64,000 bases of DNA, taken from positions 62,001 to 126,000 of the forward strand of contig JAVKTT010000003.1 of NCBI GenBank assembly GCA_031460505.1, given 5' to 3'. The notes beneath the pieces were generated by a model. It was given only the letters and a program-made list of their open reading frames with translations, did not search any database and was not told the DNA's origin. Both the position numbers and the translations under genes were made by a program. Source of the stretch: JAAYTL01 sp031460505 (GTDB taxonomy: Bacteria > Bacillota > Clostridia > Tissierellales > Tissierellaceae). Positions 52,494 through 62,464 of this stretch are shown one piece after another (positions within the stretch are counted from its first letter, which is position 1; the number at the start of each line of letters is the position of its first letter).

Positions 52494-54281
52494 TTAAAAT
52501 TTCCACAATAACAATATCAATGGTGTGCTTATCGTAATAACCAATATGGATAAAGGTAATCCTAGCCTAAAATAGTCAGTATATTTATAACCACCTGGCC
52601 CCATTACTAACATATTAGATTGATGTCCTATTGGAGTTAAAAATGCCGATGAACAAGCAATACACACTCCCATTAGAAGTGGATCTGGGGATACTCCCAT
52701 TGAACTTGCTAAACTTACAGCTATAGGCGACATCAATACTGCAGTAGCATAATTACTAATAAGATTGGTCAATATCATTGTGATAATCATCAATACAACT
52801 ATCATTAAACTAGGTGATAGAACGTTTGACAACTTCATCAATATACTAGCAATAGTAAAAGAAGCCCCACTCTTTTGAAAAGCAACTCCAAATGGTAATA
52901 AAGTAGCTAATAGTAACACAGTAGGCCATTCTATTGCATCATAAAATTCTCTAGGACTTATAAATTTAAAAACTACTAATATTATGGCTACAGCAGAGAA
53001 AGATACTTGAACTGGAAATATCCCTGCTGTTGTTAAGATTATTCCTATTAAAAACAATGCTAATGGCATATATTGTTCTATCTTCTTTGATCCCATGTTA
53101 ATATTAACACTTCTCTCTGCAAGGGGTAAGCAATTTAACTTTTTATAAATATCTTGCAATATGCTTACAGGTGCCTGCAAAAGTAGGATATCACCAGGCT
53201 TAAATCGAAATGATTTTAATCTTTCTACAGAAAGCGACCCCATTCTAGATACTGCAACTAAATTAACATTATATCTATTTCTCAGTTTTGTCTCTATGGC
53301 TGTTCTTCCAACCAGTAAAGAATCCTCTCTTAATACAACTTCTACCAATGCAAATTCATCGGATTTTAATAGTGGAACTGATTCTAGATAATCTAATTTA
53401 GCACCTTTAAGTGATGCATCTGTTCTCTTTATCAAATCAGTTAGCTCTAGACTATCAGTCATAATTATCAGCTCATCTCCAGGTGCTAGTGTTTCATTAG
53501 CATGGGGGACAATAATATTATGTTTGTTTCTAATTATACTTAAGACCTCAACTTCTAATTTGTATATATCATAAAAATCTCTAATCTTTTTTCCAACCAT
53601 CTTTGAATTTGTAGTAATTACTACCTCTGATAAATACTCCCCGATATTAAATAATCCTTCATCATTTTGACTCTTTCTAATTGGTATTAATTTGGGTCCT
53701 AGGAACATTGTCAAGGCAACACCAACAAAGACCATGGCTATGCCTGTAGGTGCAAAGTCAAAAAAATCAAATGAGGTACCAAGGGCTATATATCTATAAT
53801 TTGACACTATTAGATTAGGGGGAGTTCCTATTAAGGTTATCATCCCACCTAATAAAGAAGCAAATGCACAAGGCATTAAAAAACTTGAAGGTGATAATTT
53901 GCTATCTTTAGCTATTCGAAGTGCAACTGGTAAAATCAATGCTAAAGCTCCGACATTGTTCATAAATGCAGATAAAAATGCAGTAACTAACATTAATCCC
54001 ATTATCATAATTGATGTATTATTAGTTTTGCGATTTAATAATACAACTAAACGTTCAATCATTCCAGATTTTATAATAGCACTACTAATAACCAATACTG
54101 ATGTAACTGTTATTACAGCAGAATGACTAAAGCCTGCTAAAGACTCTTCTGCACTTAATATTCCTGTCAATGTAAGAACTAATAGTCCTAGTGCTGATAC
54201 AAATTCATATCTAATTCGACCATCTATAAACATAATTAAAGTAATTATTATTACTGAAAAAACAATAGCCTGTTGGATCAT
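52494..54281 (-). CDS. SLC13/DASS-family transporter with RCK_C (TrkA-C) domains
   Basis: 595 residues. Two membrane halves (about 1-190 and 400-595), each with an SNT-like substrate motif (NNVGALALILPVAL, TNLISNYATAVLMSP), separated by two cytoplasmic TrkA-C regulatory domains (about 205-290 and 300-375). Such proteins import sulfate, silicate or dicarboxylates with Na+; the substrate is open. First gene of a run into lrgAB. Confidence 0.88.
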   Translation of the reverse strand: MIQQAIVFSVIIITLIMFIDGRIRYEFVSALGLLVLTLTGILSAEESLAGFSHSAVITVTSVLVISSAIIKSGMIERLVVLLNRKTNNTSIMIMGLMLVTAFLSAFMNNVGALALILPVALRIAKDSKLSPSSFLMPCAFASLLGGMITLIGTPPNLIVSNYRYIALGTSFDFFDFAPTGIAMVFVGVALTMFLGPKLIPIRKSQNDEGLFNIGEYLSEVVITTNSKMVGKKIRDFYDIYKLEVEVLSIIRNKHNIIVPHANETLAPGDELIIMTDSLELTDLIKRTDASLKGAKLDYLESVPLLKSDEFALVEVVLREDSLLVGRTAIETKLRNRYNVNLVAVSRMGSLSVERLKSFRFKPGDILLLQAPVSILQDIYKKLNCLPLAERSVNINMGSKKIEQYMPLALFLIGIILTTAGIFPVQVSFSAVAIILVVFKFISPREFYDAIEWPTVLLLATLLPFGVAFQKSGASFTIASILMKLSNVLSPSLMIVVLMIITMILTNLISNYATAVLMSPIAVSLASSMGVSPDPLLMGVCIACSSAFLTPIGHQSNMLVMGPGGYKYTDYFRLGLPLSILVITISTPLILLLWKF

Positions 54282-54413
54282 TACTATACCTCCAAATAAA
54301 AAGATATATATAATCTACCCTAGAAAAATATTATAAACCAAAAAAGTTAGTATGTTAGTATTATAGCATTAAAGAATCTCTTTTCCACATAAATAAACTC
54401 AATATATTTATTA

Positions 54414-56141
54414 TTACTGTGCCACATACAATTCCTTATAATACTTGCCGTTTGCCAATAATTCCTCATGATTTCCTACTTCCATTATCTTGCCTTTGTC
54501 TAGAAATATAATTGTATCTGCTTGTCTAATGGTGGATAGCCTATGAGCTATAATCAATGTTGTACGATCCTTTGAGATTCTTTCTATAGACTTTTGTATC
54601 AATAGTTCTGTCTTTGTATCGATATTAGCTGTAGCTTCGTCTAGTACCAATATAGATGGATTGTGGGCTATAGCTCTTGCAAAGGATAACAATTGCCTTT
54701 GTCCTGTGGAAAAAGTACTACCCCTTTCTCTTACTGGCTCTTCTATACCTTTAGGTAATTCATTGATTAAATCTCTAGAATATGATAAATCAATTACATT
54801 TTCTATTTCTTCATCGGATATATCAGAGTTTAGTCTAATATTACTCTTAATATCTCCTGAAAATAAGAATACGTCTTGCAATACAACTGCTACATTCTTT
54901 CTTAAATCATGAAGTTTATATTCTTTTATATTGATATCATCTATTAATATTTCACCTTTTTGGATATCATAAAATCTGGTGATTAGATTGATAATAGTAG
55001 TCTTACCTGCACCAGTTGCTCCTACAAAGGCTGCAGTTTCCCCTGGATTTATTTTAAAACTTATGTCCTTTAATATCCAGTTTTCATCATTGTAAGCAAA
55101 CCAGACATTTTTAAATTCTATACTTCCCTTAAATCCATGCACTTCCCTACCTACTTCAAGATTTTCTAAAGCATCTTCTTCATCTAATAATTCAAATATC
55201 CTATCTGAAGAAACCAATGCTGATTGGATAGTATTGTAACTTTCTGCAAGATCATTTATAGGAGCAAAGAATTGCTTAATATAATTTGTAAATGCATATA
55301 CAATCCCTAATTCCAGACTATAGTCCAAAACCTTATCCATACTATACCAAATTAATATGGCTATGGTAATATTTTGTAGTATCTCTATTATAGGTCGCAG
55401 CACACTATTTAACTTAATTTGAAATATGGTAGCATCATTATATTTATCGTTTAATTCTTCAAATTCTTTTTGTTTTTCTAATTCTCTATTGAATACCTGA
55501 ACCAACTTCATCCCTGATAAGTTCTCGGCTAAAAAACCATTGATTTGCCCGATTAGACTTTTTACCAATTGGAAATTCTTCCTAATAGTGCTTCTAAAAT
55601 AGTAAGTTACGACTGCAATAAGAGGTACAGCTGCTAAACCTATTAGAGCTAAATTTGTATCTAATTGAAACATTACAAATACTATACCTATTATTAATAG
55701 TATATCTTTAAATAAACTAACAAAAACATCTGTAAACATTTCATTTACAGCTTCAGCATCATTAGTTGCTCTTGTAATAAGTCTACCAGTAGAATACTTA
55801 TGCAAATAATTAAGGGGTAGATGTTGTATATGACTAAATACTTTCTTTCTCAAATCACTTACTATTCCTTGACCAACATAGTTCATTATGTTTGATTGTG
55901 CATAAGTGAATAGAGAGTTAAGACAAATAACTAGCAAATAAAAAATCGACATAGCCTTAATGGAGTAAAGTCCTGACTCTGGTTTGTTGCCAATTAAAAA
56001 ATCATCAATTACTATTTTTAATATTATAGGCTTTACTATTTCTGCTGCATTTGCCAATAAAACAAATATAGCAGTTAGTAATACTAAAAACTTATATGGA
56101 TATATTAATCTTATTAATCTTTTAATATTGTTATTTTTCAT
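54414..56141 (-). CDS. ABC exporter half-transporter (catalytic-Glu subunit)
   Basis: 575 residues: six-span exporter domain then NBD. Walker A VGATGAGKTTI (about 373-383), Walker B VLVLDEATANID with the catalytic Glu, H-loop IAHRLS. Its signature motif is degenerate (STFSTGQRQL instead of LSGGQ). With the partner encoded directly upstream (11-base overlap) it should make a heterodimeric drug or lipid exporter of the BmrCD/TM287-288 kind, in which one ATP site is inactive. Confidence 0.92.
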   Translation of the reverse strand: MKNNNIKRLIRLIYPYKFLVLLTAIFVLLANAAEIVKPIILKIVIDDFLIGNKPESGLYSIKAMSIFYLLVICLNSLFTYAQSNIMNYVGQGIVSDLRKKVFSHIQHLPLNYLHKYSTGRLITRATNDAEAVNEMFTDVFVSLFKDILLIIGIVFVMFQLDTNLALIGLAAVPLIAVVTYYFRSTIRKNFQLVKSLIGQINGFLAENLSGMKLVQVFNRELEKQKEFEELNDKYNDATIFQIKLNSVLRPIIEILQNITIAILIWYSMDKVLDYSLELGIVYAFTNYIKQFFAPINDLAESYNTIQSALVSSDRIFELLDEEDALENLEVGREVHGFKGSIEFKNVWFAYNDENWILKDISFKINPGETAAFVGATGAGKTTIINLITRFYDIQKGEILIDDINIKEYKLHDLRKNVAVVLQDVFLFSGDIKSNIRLNSDISDEEIENVIDLSYSRDLINELPKGIEEPVRERGSTFSTGQRQLLSFARAIAHNPSILVLDEATANIDTKTELLIQKSIERISKDRTTLIIAHRLSTIRQADTIIFLDKGKIMEVGNHEELLANGKYYKELYVAQ

Positions 56142-57882
56142 TTTCCACCTTCTCTGCTTCTTCCTTATATTGATCTTTGAATATATTGAAATAATACCCT
56201 CTTTTCGATATTAGTTCATCGTGACTTCCTTGTTCTACAATTTGTCCATGACTCATTACTACTATCATATCTGCATCTTTGATAGCTGATATTCTATGGG
56301 CTATTATTATACCTGTATGGCCGTTCATAATCTCTTTAAAATGCTCTAATATCTTTTCCTCAGTCTTTGTATCAACTGCAGAAAGTGCATCATCAAATAT
56401 TAGGATGTTTGGTTGCTTTATGATAGCCCTTGCAATGGAGAGTCTTTGTTTTTGACCTCCAGATAGATTGACTCCTCTCTCTCCTACAATTGTATCGAAA
56501 CCATTAGTGAAATCCATTATATTATCATAGATAACACTTAATTTAGTAGCTTCTGCAATCTCTTCATCGGAGTATATATCCCTTGAGAAGTTTATACTAT
56601 CTCTGATACTTGCTGAGAATAGGAAATTATCTTGAGGAACATAACCTATATTTTCCCTTAATACAGCCAGACTATAATCATTGATATCTCTACCATCAAT
56701 AAATACCATTCCTCTGTCTATATTGTAAAGTCTCAATAAAATATCTACTAATGTGGTTTTTCCACTTCCTGTATCACCAATAATTCCTAAGGTCATACCC
56801 TTTTCTATTTTAAGATTAATATTCTTTAAAACAGGTTCTTCTGTGTTCTTATATTTAAATGTTAAATCCTTAAACTCAATATCACCTTTGATTTCCACTA
56901 AATCTGGATCTCCCACATCATGGATAATATCAGATTTTATATTGAATATACTATCCAATCTTTTATAGGATGCCATACCTCTTTGAGATATATTGATAAC
57001 TCTACCTATTGATCTTATAGGTCTTACAATCATAGTAAGATATCCATTAAATGCAATAAAATCTCCTAGGGAAATAATATTGGATTTTACTAATGTACTC
57101 CCATACATAAGACTTATCATAAAACTAAACCCAAAACAAAGTTCCATCATTGGTGTAAGAAGTGATGATACTCTAACCATATTTATATTAGACATTTTCA
57201 TATTTTCATTTAATACCTGAAACTTCTCTACTTCTTCTTTTTCTTGAACATATGCTTTAATAACCCTAATGCCGGAGATGTTTTCCTGCACCCTATCGGA
57301 TATTGCTGCAAAATTCTCTTGAACAATGGTGAATCTCTTTCTTATTAAACTACCTATTTTAATCATTAAATATATAATAATAGGTACTGGTACCAATGAA
57401 TATAGTGTCAATCTAGCATTTATTGACTGGGACATAGAAAATATTACTATAATACTCATACCTATACTGTTGGTTATATTAGCCAGCCCTGGACCAAATG
57501 TCATCCTTACTGCTGATATATCATTGATTCCATAGGCTAATAGGTCACCTGTCTTTCTTTCTTGATAAAACTCTACAGGTAGAGTTTGGAAGTGCTTAAA
57601 TAGCTCTTCTCTTAAATAACATTCTAATTTCCTGGAATTACCCATAATTAGATATCTCCAGGTAAATCTTGTCACAAATCCAATCATTGAAACCAATATC
57701 AGCAAGCTTAAATAGTAAAATATAGTATCTTTACTAAAACCATTGACTTCTAAAGCATCAAATGTTAACCCTAATATCTTAGGTCCCAATGAATTTAAAT
57801 AAATATGACTTACTAAAAATATAATTCCGATTAAATAGCTAAAAATATATTTCTTTAAAAACACATTAAGTTTATCCTTCAT
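56131..57882 (-). CDS. ABC exporter half-transporter (degenerate Walker B subunit)
   Basis: 583 residues: exporter membrane domain (about 1-320) and NBD. Walker A IGDTGSGKTTL (about 365-375), canonical signature VNLSGGQKQRLS, but Walker B reads ILIFDDALSAVD, with Asp in place of the catalytic Glu. The degenerate site formed with the partner's altered signature matches the arrangement in known heterodimers. AGGTAT precedes the ATG. Confidence 0.92.
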   Translation of the reverse strand: MKDKLNVFLKKYIFSYLIGIIFLVSHIYLNSLGPKILGLTFDALEVNGFSKDTIFYYLSLLILVSMIGFVTRFTWRYLIMGNSRKLECYLREELFKHFQTLPVEFYQERKTGDLLAYGINDISAVRMTFGPGLANITNSIGMSIIVIFSMSQSINARLTLYSLVPVPIIIYLMIKIGSLIRKRFTIVQENFAAISDRVQENISGIRVIKAYVQEKEEVEKFQVLNENMKMSNINMVRVSSLLTPMMELCFGFSFMISLMYGSTLVKSNIISLGDFIAFNGYLTMIVRPIRSIGRVINISQRGMASYKRLDSIFNIKSDIIHDVGDPDLVEIKGDIEFKDLTFKYKNTEEPVLKNINLKIEKGMTLGIIGDTGSGKTTLVDILLRLYNIDRGMVFIDGRDINDYSLAVLRENIGYVPQDNFLFSASIRDSINFSRDIYSDEEIAEATKLSVIYDNIMDFTNGFDTIVGERGVNLSGGQKQRLSIARAIIKQPNILIFDDALSAVDTKTEEKILEHFKEIMNGHTGIIIAHRISAIKDADMIVVMSHGQIVEQGSHDELISKRGYYFNIFKDQYKEEAEKVENEK

Positions 57883-57968
57883 TTATACCTCCAAAACAAT
57901 AAAAATAAAAAAATGATTCGATACTCTAAATATTATACCATAAAATATATAAAGGACAAAAACAAAAA

Positions 57969-57990
57969 AAATAGCCATCTCAGGCTATTT
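57969..57990 (-). terminator. Intrinsic terminator of the EamA transporter gene
   Basis: AAATAGCC-TGAGAT-GGCTATTT followed by a T-run on the minus strand; the stem includes the stop codon. Confidence 0.9.
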
Positions 57991-58848
57991 GTCTCCAAAA
58001 TATGCAGCGGCAAAAATTAAAGCTCCACCTAGTGCTTGAATCGGTGTCATTGACTCCTTTAAAAAGACAAAAGAAGTCAATATAGCAATAATCGGGTCTA
58101 AATAAGTAAGAATTGCTATGGTACTTCCTTTAACATCTTTTATTGAAGGAAAATATAGTAAATAAGCTAATCCAGTATGTATAATACCAATGATTAATAC
58201 TAATATCCACTGTTTTAAATCCCATTGACCAAGATTTACATTGCCTTGTCCAATAACAATAGGCAATAGTATTATTGAAACTAAAGATAATTGGATCAAG
58301 GTTCTCTGAAAACCTGATAAATCCTTGATTAATTTGTTTAATATAATAGCAATACCATAAGAAACAGCTCCAAGAATACCATACATAATCCCTTTTGTAT
58401 GGTTAATAGCTGTCCCAATATCTCCACCTGAATCTAAAACTAATAATACTCCAACTATAGCTAAGCTTAAGAACATTATATTCTTTTTTGTAATTTTTTC
58501 TTTCAAGAAAATTGCAGAGAATACTGTAATAAATATTGGAGCTGTATGATAACTTAAAATGGCTATAGGTATAGTAGTGTATTTCATTGCTTGAAACAAA
58601 GCTGTCCAATTAATACTTAGTACTATACCAGATAAAATCAATAATATTAGATTCTTTTTTAAAACTTCTTTATCTATTTTATCTTTTATTATGAAGCTAA
58701 TTAATAATAAAAAAATACTACCAATTGCTGCCCTAAAAAATGCTATAGATATACTGTCTAATTGAATACCTCTTACAAACAAACCAATTGTGCCCCAAAT
58801 TAACATAGCAATGATTATTCTTGTTCTAGGGCTTAATGCTTTTGTCAT
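57985..58848 (-). CDS. EamA/DMT-superfamily transporter
   Basis: 287 residues, ten spans in two five-helix repeats (MLIWGTIGLFVRGIQLDSIS in the first and LGAVSYGIAIILNKLIKDLS in the second). It probably exports or imports amino acids or related metabolites. Start at the ATG 58848, 5 bases after GAGGAGG; upstream codons do not belong. Confidence 0.9.
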   Translation of the reverse strand: MTKALSPRTRIIIAMLIWGTIGLFVRGIQLDSISIAFFRAAIGSIFLLLISFIIKDKIDKEVLKKNLILLILSGIVLSINWTALFQAMKYTTIPIAILSYHTAPIFITVFSAIFLKEKITKKNIMFLSLAIVGVLLVLDSGGDIGTAINHTKGIMYGILGAVSYGIAIILNKLIKDLSGFQRTLIQLSLVSIILLPIVIGQGNVNLGQWDLKQWILVLIIGIIHTGLAYLLYFPSIKDVKGSTIAILTYLDPIIAILTSFVFLKESMTPIQALGGALIFAAAYFGDK

Positions 58849-58933
58849 AAAAATCCTCCTCTGCCAAATTGAAATTACATACAAGTATATCATAAAATCC
58901 TTTAAATTAGCATAGTCAAGGCTATTTAATTTA

Positions 58934-60337
58934 TCAATATTTAAAGAAATAACTAATCTTTATATCTTTAATTCTACTACTTAACTCTTTACTAATATGA
59001 TCTATATCATCGTATTTTAATAAATTACTATAATTTATATAGAAATTCCAATTGCTTACCTCTTTTATTCCATAGTATTCTATACATCGATTTGCAAAAG
59101 CAGTAACTGCCTCTAGGACATATCCAGGATTTACATTTGAGTTATCGATAACAATATTAGGTATAAAATCTATATCTAAAGCTAAGTTAATCAATACATC
59201 AACATTATGCCAGTTAAATTCAAATCCATCGTCATTCAAATCAAAACAGTATTCTCCTAGAATATTAATATTCGTGTATTTAGGGATTTTAGGGTCGCCG
59301 TCTTTATCTAGTAAATGCAAATATCTTATATTTGCATAATGATTGATAATATTTGTGGCTTCAGAGTCTGCATCTTTATTAAAATATATTTCAAAATATT
59401 TCTTTAGGTAGTCCTCTATTATATAATCTACATCTTTAAAGGCCATTGTTTCATAATTATAGCCCTTATTTGTATATTCTTCACATTGAGACTTAAATTC
59501 TAAAGGCATACACCCAAACCATTTCTTAAAATTCTTGTAATAATATTTAGGATCTGAGAATCCACACCTATCCGATATATCTGTAATGGTTATATCTAAA
59601 AACAACATTTTAACCGATTTAATAACTCTTTCATAATTAATTCTTTCTTGGAAACTAAAGGAACTTATTTCCTTCCAGAAGTGAGAAAAATATGTTTTAG
59701 TAATGTATTCCATAGAAATAATATCATCTAAAGTTATCTTTTCTGAATAATGCTCATCAACATACTTCATGATTCTATGATATCTATCTAAATGAACAGA
59801 ACTAATAAAACTATCTTTTCTTTCAATAAATTGTAACCAATTAAATTCATAAACCATAGCATAAACTAATTTGTTTAATAATCTTTCCCGTACTTCTTCA
59901 GGAAATACTGATTCCTTTTTATAATTTTGATAGTTAGATAATGTGCTAACTAAAATATTTCTGAATCTGATTTTATGGTCCTTGTCTATGATATGGTTTG
60001 ATTGATCTATTTTGCCTTTAGAATAAGGATTGCTTCTAAAAAACATATACTTAATATATTTAAAACTATCTTTAAAATACTCTAAATCTATATAAAAAAA
60101 TGCTACTATAGAGTTTGTAGAGCTTTCTATCCTATGTATTGAACTATTGTTAACAAACCAAAACTCCCCTTCATCAATGGTGTTTTTTTCAAAATCAGTT
60201 ACTATATCAACTGAACCCTTTAAAGGCAAAATTATCTCTGTTATATCTTCATGCCAATGGATAGGGTATCTGTTTATTGATTTTATTGTTATTAATAAAG
60301 GTATATCTTCGCTAAATTGAATTTTTTCCAATTGCAT
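58934..60337 (-). CDS. AraC-family regulator with GH39-like C-terminal part
   Basis: 467 residues. N-terminal cupin sensing domain (about 1-130, PIHWHEDITEIILPLKGSVD); AraC helix-turn-helix pair (about 175-280, LDDIISMEYITKTYFSHFWK and ITDISDRCGFSDPKYYYKNF with CMPLEF); then about 190 further residues reminiscent of the front of glycoside hydrolase family 39 beta-xylosidases (YLHLLDKDGD, NWHNVDVLINLALDIDFIPN). Regulators with such a tail are known, where it is thought to sense a sugar. The barrel seems incomplete, so enzymatic activity is unlikely. A 24-bp palindrome lies in its promoter. Confidence 0.82.
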   Translation of the reverse strand: MQLEKIQFSEDIPLLITIKSINRYPIHWHEDITEIILPLKGSVDIVTDFEKNTIDEGEFWFVNNSSIHRIESSTNSIVAFFYIDLEYFKDSFKYIKYMFFRSNPYSKGKIDQSNHIIDKDHKIRFRNILVSTLSNYQNYKKESVFPEEVRERLLNKLVYAMVYEFNWLQFIERKDSFISSVHLDRYHRIMKYVDEHYSEKITLDDIISMEYITKTYFSHFWKEISSFSFQERINYERVIKSVKMLFLDITITDISDRCGFSDPKYYYKNFKKWFGCMPLEFKSQCEEYTNKGYNYETMAFKDVDYIIEDYLKKYFEIYFNKDADSEATNIINHYANIRYLHLLDKDGDPKIPKYTNINILGEYCFDLNDDGFEFNWHNVDVLINLALDIDFIPNIVIDNSNVNPGYVLEAVTAFANRCIEYYGIKEVSNWNFYINYSNLLKYDDIDHISKELSSRIKDIKISYFFKY

Positions 60338-60350
60338 ATTAACTCCTCCG

Positions 60351-60374
60351 ATATAAACAAAAGTTTGTTTATAT
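60351..60374. promoter_or_regulatory. 24-bp perfect palindrome upstream of the AraC gene
   Basis: ATATAAACAAA-AG-TTTGTTTATAT, lying 14 bases upstream of the AraC start and just after a TATAAT on the minus strand. Position suggests an operator, possibly autoregulatory; it could also act as a terminator for the TIM-barrel gene. Confidence 0.5.
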
Positions 60375-60393
60375 TATAACATACTTCTATCAG

Positions 60394-61137
60394 CTACAGA
60401 TATTTATTAATCTCTTTTTCAATATTATCTATATTATATTCAAGGGATAGAACTGGATTTATTTCGTATTTATCTAGTAAATTATATAAGTTTTTAATTT
60501 CTGTCAAAGTTGGTGGCTGATGTTGATCATATAATCCATTATTTGAGTGTATATGTATATAGGCAATATGCTCCTTCAGCATCATTATCCAATCCTCTAA
60601 AGTAGAATTGCCTACTTTAGCATGTCCTATATCTAGATTGATTTTTATATTAGAGTCTACAATGTTTATATAGTCTTTTAGCATATTTGGTCTCTCTTCA
60701 AATATATTCTCTATAACTATAGTACCTTCAAATTCTGTTTCGACTAATATCCTATCCCAAAACTCTTTTGCTTGGTGATTATTTAAATTACTTAAGAAGG
60801 GTTCATTAAGTTGAGGATTGATTTGACTATGAAATATAATGTAATCTACATTTAACTCTGTTGCCGCATTTATTGTATCTAAATACCTTTTATAGCTAAC
60901 TTCCCTTATGAGTAAATCAGGGCTTGACGGTTTTAAATCTAAAAAAGGACCATGGATTGCTTTAAGTCCATGGAAATCTTGTAATTTTATTTTGTAATCT
61001 TTAATTATTTCTTTTCTTTTTTCTTCCGATAGATTTGGTTCTGTAAAATCCTGTATCTCTACTCCTAAGCCTAAACTATTAAATAAGTCCACATCCAGTT
61101 CATCTATAGTCTTGATACATTTTGATATTTGTCTCAA
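60394..61137 (-). CDS. Sugar phosphate isomerase/epimerase-like TIM-barrel protein
   Basis: About 247 residues, xylose-isomerase-like TIM barrel (AP_endonuc_2 superfamily). Metal-site elements are KAIHGPFLDLKP, YIIFHSQINPQ, TIVIENIFEERP, INLDIGHAKVG, IHIHSNNGLYDQH and LSLEYN. The substrate is unknown. The TTG at 61137 is preferred because AGGAG lies 8 bases upstream. It begins 20 bases after the cobC stop with no terminator between, so it is probably read with the cobalamin genes. Confidence 0.82.
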   Translation of the reverse strand: MRQISKCIKTIDELDVDLFNSLGLGVEIQDFTEPNLSEEKRKEIIKDYKIKLQDFHGLKAIHGPFLDLKPSSPDLLIREVSYKRYLDTINAATELNVDYIIFHSQINPQLNEPFLSNLNNHQAKEFWDRILVETEFEGTIVIENIFEERPNMLKDYINIVDSNIKINLDIGHAKVGNSTLEDWIMMLKEHIAYIHIHSNNGLYDQHQPPTLTEIKNLYNLLDKYEINPVLSLEYNIDNIEKEINKYL

Positions 61138-61157
61138 TTTAAACACTCCTAGTATAG

Positions 61158-61736
61158 TTATTTGAGCTTTGGACTATAATTCAACTTCTTTATAAATTTA
61201 TATCCATCCTCTATACTGATAATATTTATACTTCCATTATCCACTTTAAATCTAAAGAAATAGTCTATATCATCGAATATCCAACATAAGGCTAGCCGTA
61301 TGACCCCTGCATGGGTTACCAATAATATATCTTCATCTTCCTTGATCTTTTCCTCAAGAAAATCCTTTACTCTATTATATACTATGCTTAAACTCTCTCC
61401 CTCTCTAATGATATAATCATTAGGATTATCTATCCATTCAGCATATTCTATAGGATATGTTTCTTCGATTATTGAATTTGTTTTTCCTGAAAAAATTCCA
61501 AAATTATACTCACCTATTCTGCTATCTGATATACCATTTAAACCAAGAATCTCTAGAGTCTGGGTTGTTCTTATATACGGACTATAGTATACTTTACTGA
61601 AATTAAATTCCGATATATTGTCTTTTGTGATTTTTATCTGTTCAATTCCTTTTTGGGACAACGGAGAATTAAAAGTCCCATATACCCTTGATACATTATC
61701 TTCTGATTCACCATGTCTTATCATTATAATATCCAT
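61158..61736 (-). CDS. cobC: Histidine phosphatase, probably alpha-ribazole phosphatase
   Basis: 192 residues. Phosphoglycerate-mutase-like fold with IMIRHGESEDN (about 4-14), YSPYIRTTQTLE and LLVTHAGVIRL. In a cob cluster this enzyme removes phosphate from alpha-ribazole-5'-phosphate before CobS, or from adenosylcobalamin phosphate after it. ATG at 61736 with GGGGG 8 bases upstream; overlaps cobS by 13 bases. The name rests on context. Confidence 0.82.
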   Translation of the reverse strand: MDIIMIRHGESEDNVSRVYGTFNSPLSQKGIEQIKITKDNISEFNFSKVYYSPYIRTTQTLEILGLNGISDSRIGEYNFGIFSGKTNSIIEETYPIEYAEWIDNPNDYIIREGESLSIVYNRVKDFLEEKIKEDEDILLVTHAGVIRLALCWIFDDIDYFFRFKVDNGSINIISIEDGYKFIKKLNYSPKLK

Positions 61737-62464
61737 TGAGACAACCCCCAAAATCCTAATAAGGATACAACTTCTGTAATCTCAATGGTGGCACCATACA
61801 CGTCCCCTGTAAAACCACCAATTTTTTTATGTGTAAAAAGAGAGATAAACTCACCTACTATTAATGAAATGATTAGAGGTATTAGATAGATGGTTTTGAT
61901 TGATAAAATCACTAATAAATACAATATTACACTGGATATTATATATATCTTTGGCTGTGAATTATGAACCATATCTCCTAATCCACCTGGCCTTGCACTT
62001 TTCTTAAATGCAATCTGCAGTAATGCTATTAATCTACTATTACCCATTGAAAATATAATAGCAACAGGTAAATTCCATTCAATATTAGATATCAATATAT
62101 ATTTAAATAGTATAATTAATATAAGACTTAGAACTCCAAATGCACCTATTCTACTATCCTTCATTATCTCAAGGGTTCGCCCCTTATCCCTATTTGAAAA
62201 AAATCCATCTGAAGTGTCGGACAATCCATCCAGATGAAGTCCTCCTGTAAGAATTATTATAGTGAGTAATGTCAAAAATGAAGCTATTTGAGTATTATAT
62301 GGATTCAAAAGATAAAAAGGTATTGAAGAAATAAATCCTAGCAATAGTCCTACAAAGGGGTAAAAAAATGTACTTCGCCTAATATTTTCCTCATTGAAAT
62401 CTACTGATATGTTTATAGGCAATCTTGTTAGGAATTGTAATGCCAATATTAGTCCTTTTATCAT
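61724..62464 (-). CDS. cobS: Adenosylcobinamide-GDP ribazoletransferase (cobalamin synthase)
   Basis: 246 residues, about six spans. Family core GGLHLDGLSDTSDGFFSNRD then KDSRIGAFGV (about 80-115), and FTGDVYGATIEITEV near the end. Joins GDP-cobinamide and alpha-ribazole at the membrane to complete the corrinoid nucleotide loop. Its ATG overlaps the cobU stop (ATGA), so the start at 62464 is secure. Confidence 0.93.
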   Translation of the reverse strand: MIKGLILALQFLTRLPINISVDFNEENIRRSTFFYPFVGLLLGFISSIPFYLLNPYNTQIASFLTLLTIIILTGGLHLDGLSDTSDGFFSNRDKGRTLEIMKDSRIGAFGVLSLILIILFKYILISNIEWNLPVAIIFSMGNSRLIALLQIAFKKSARPGGLGDMVHNSQPKIYIISSVILYLLVILSIKTIYLIPLIISLIVGEFISLFTHKKIGGFTGDVYGATIEITEVVSLLGFWGLSQWIL

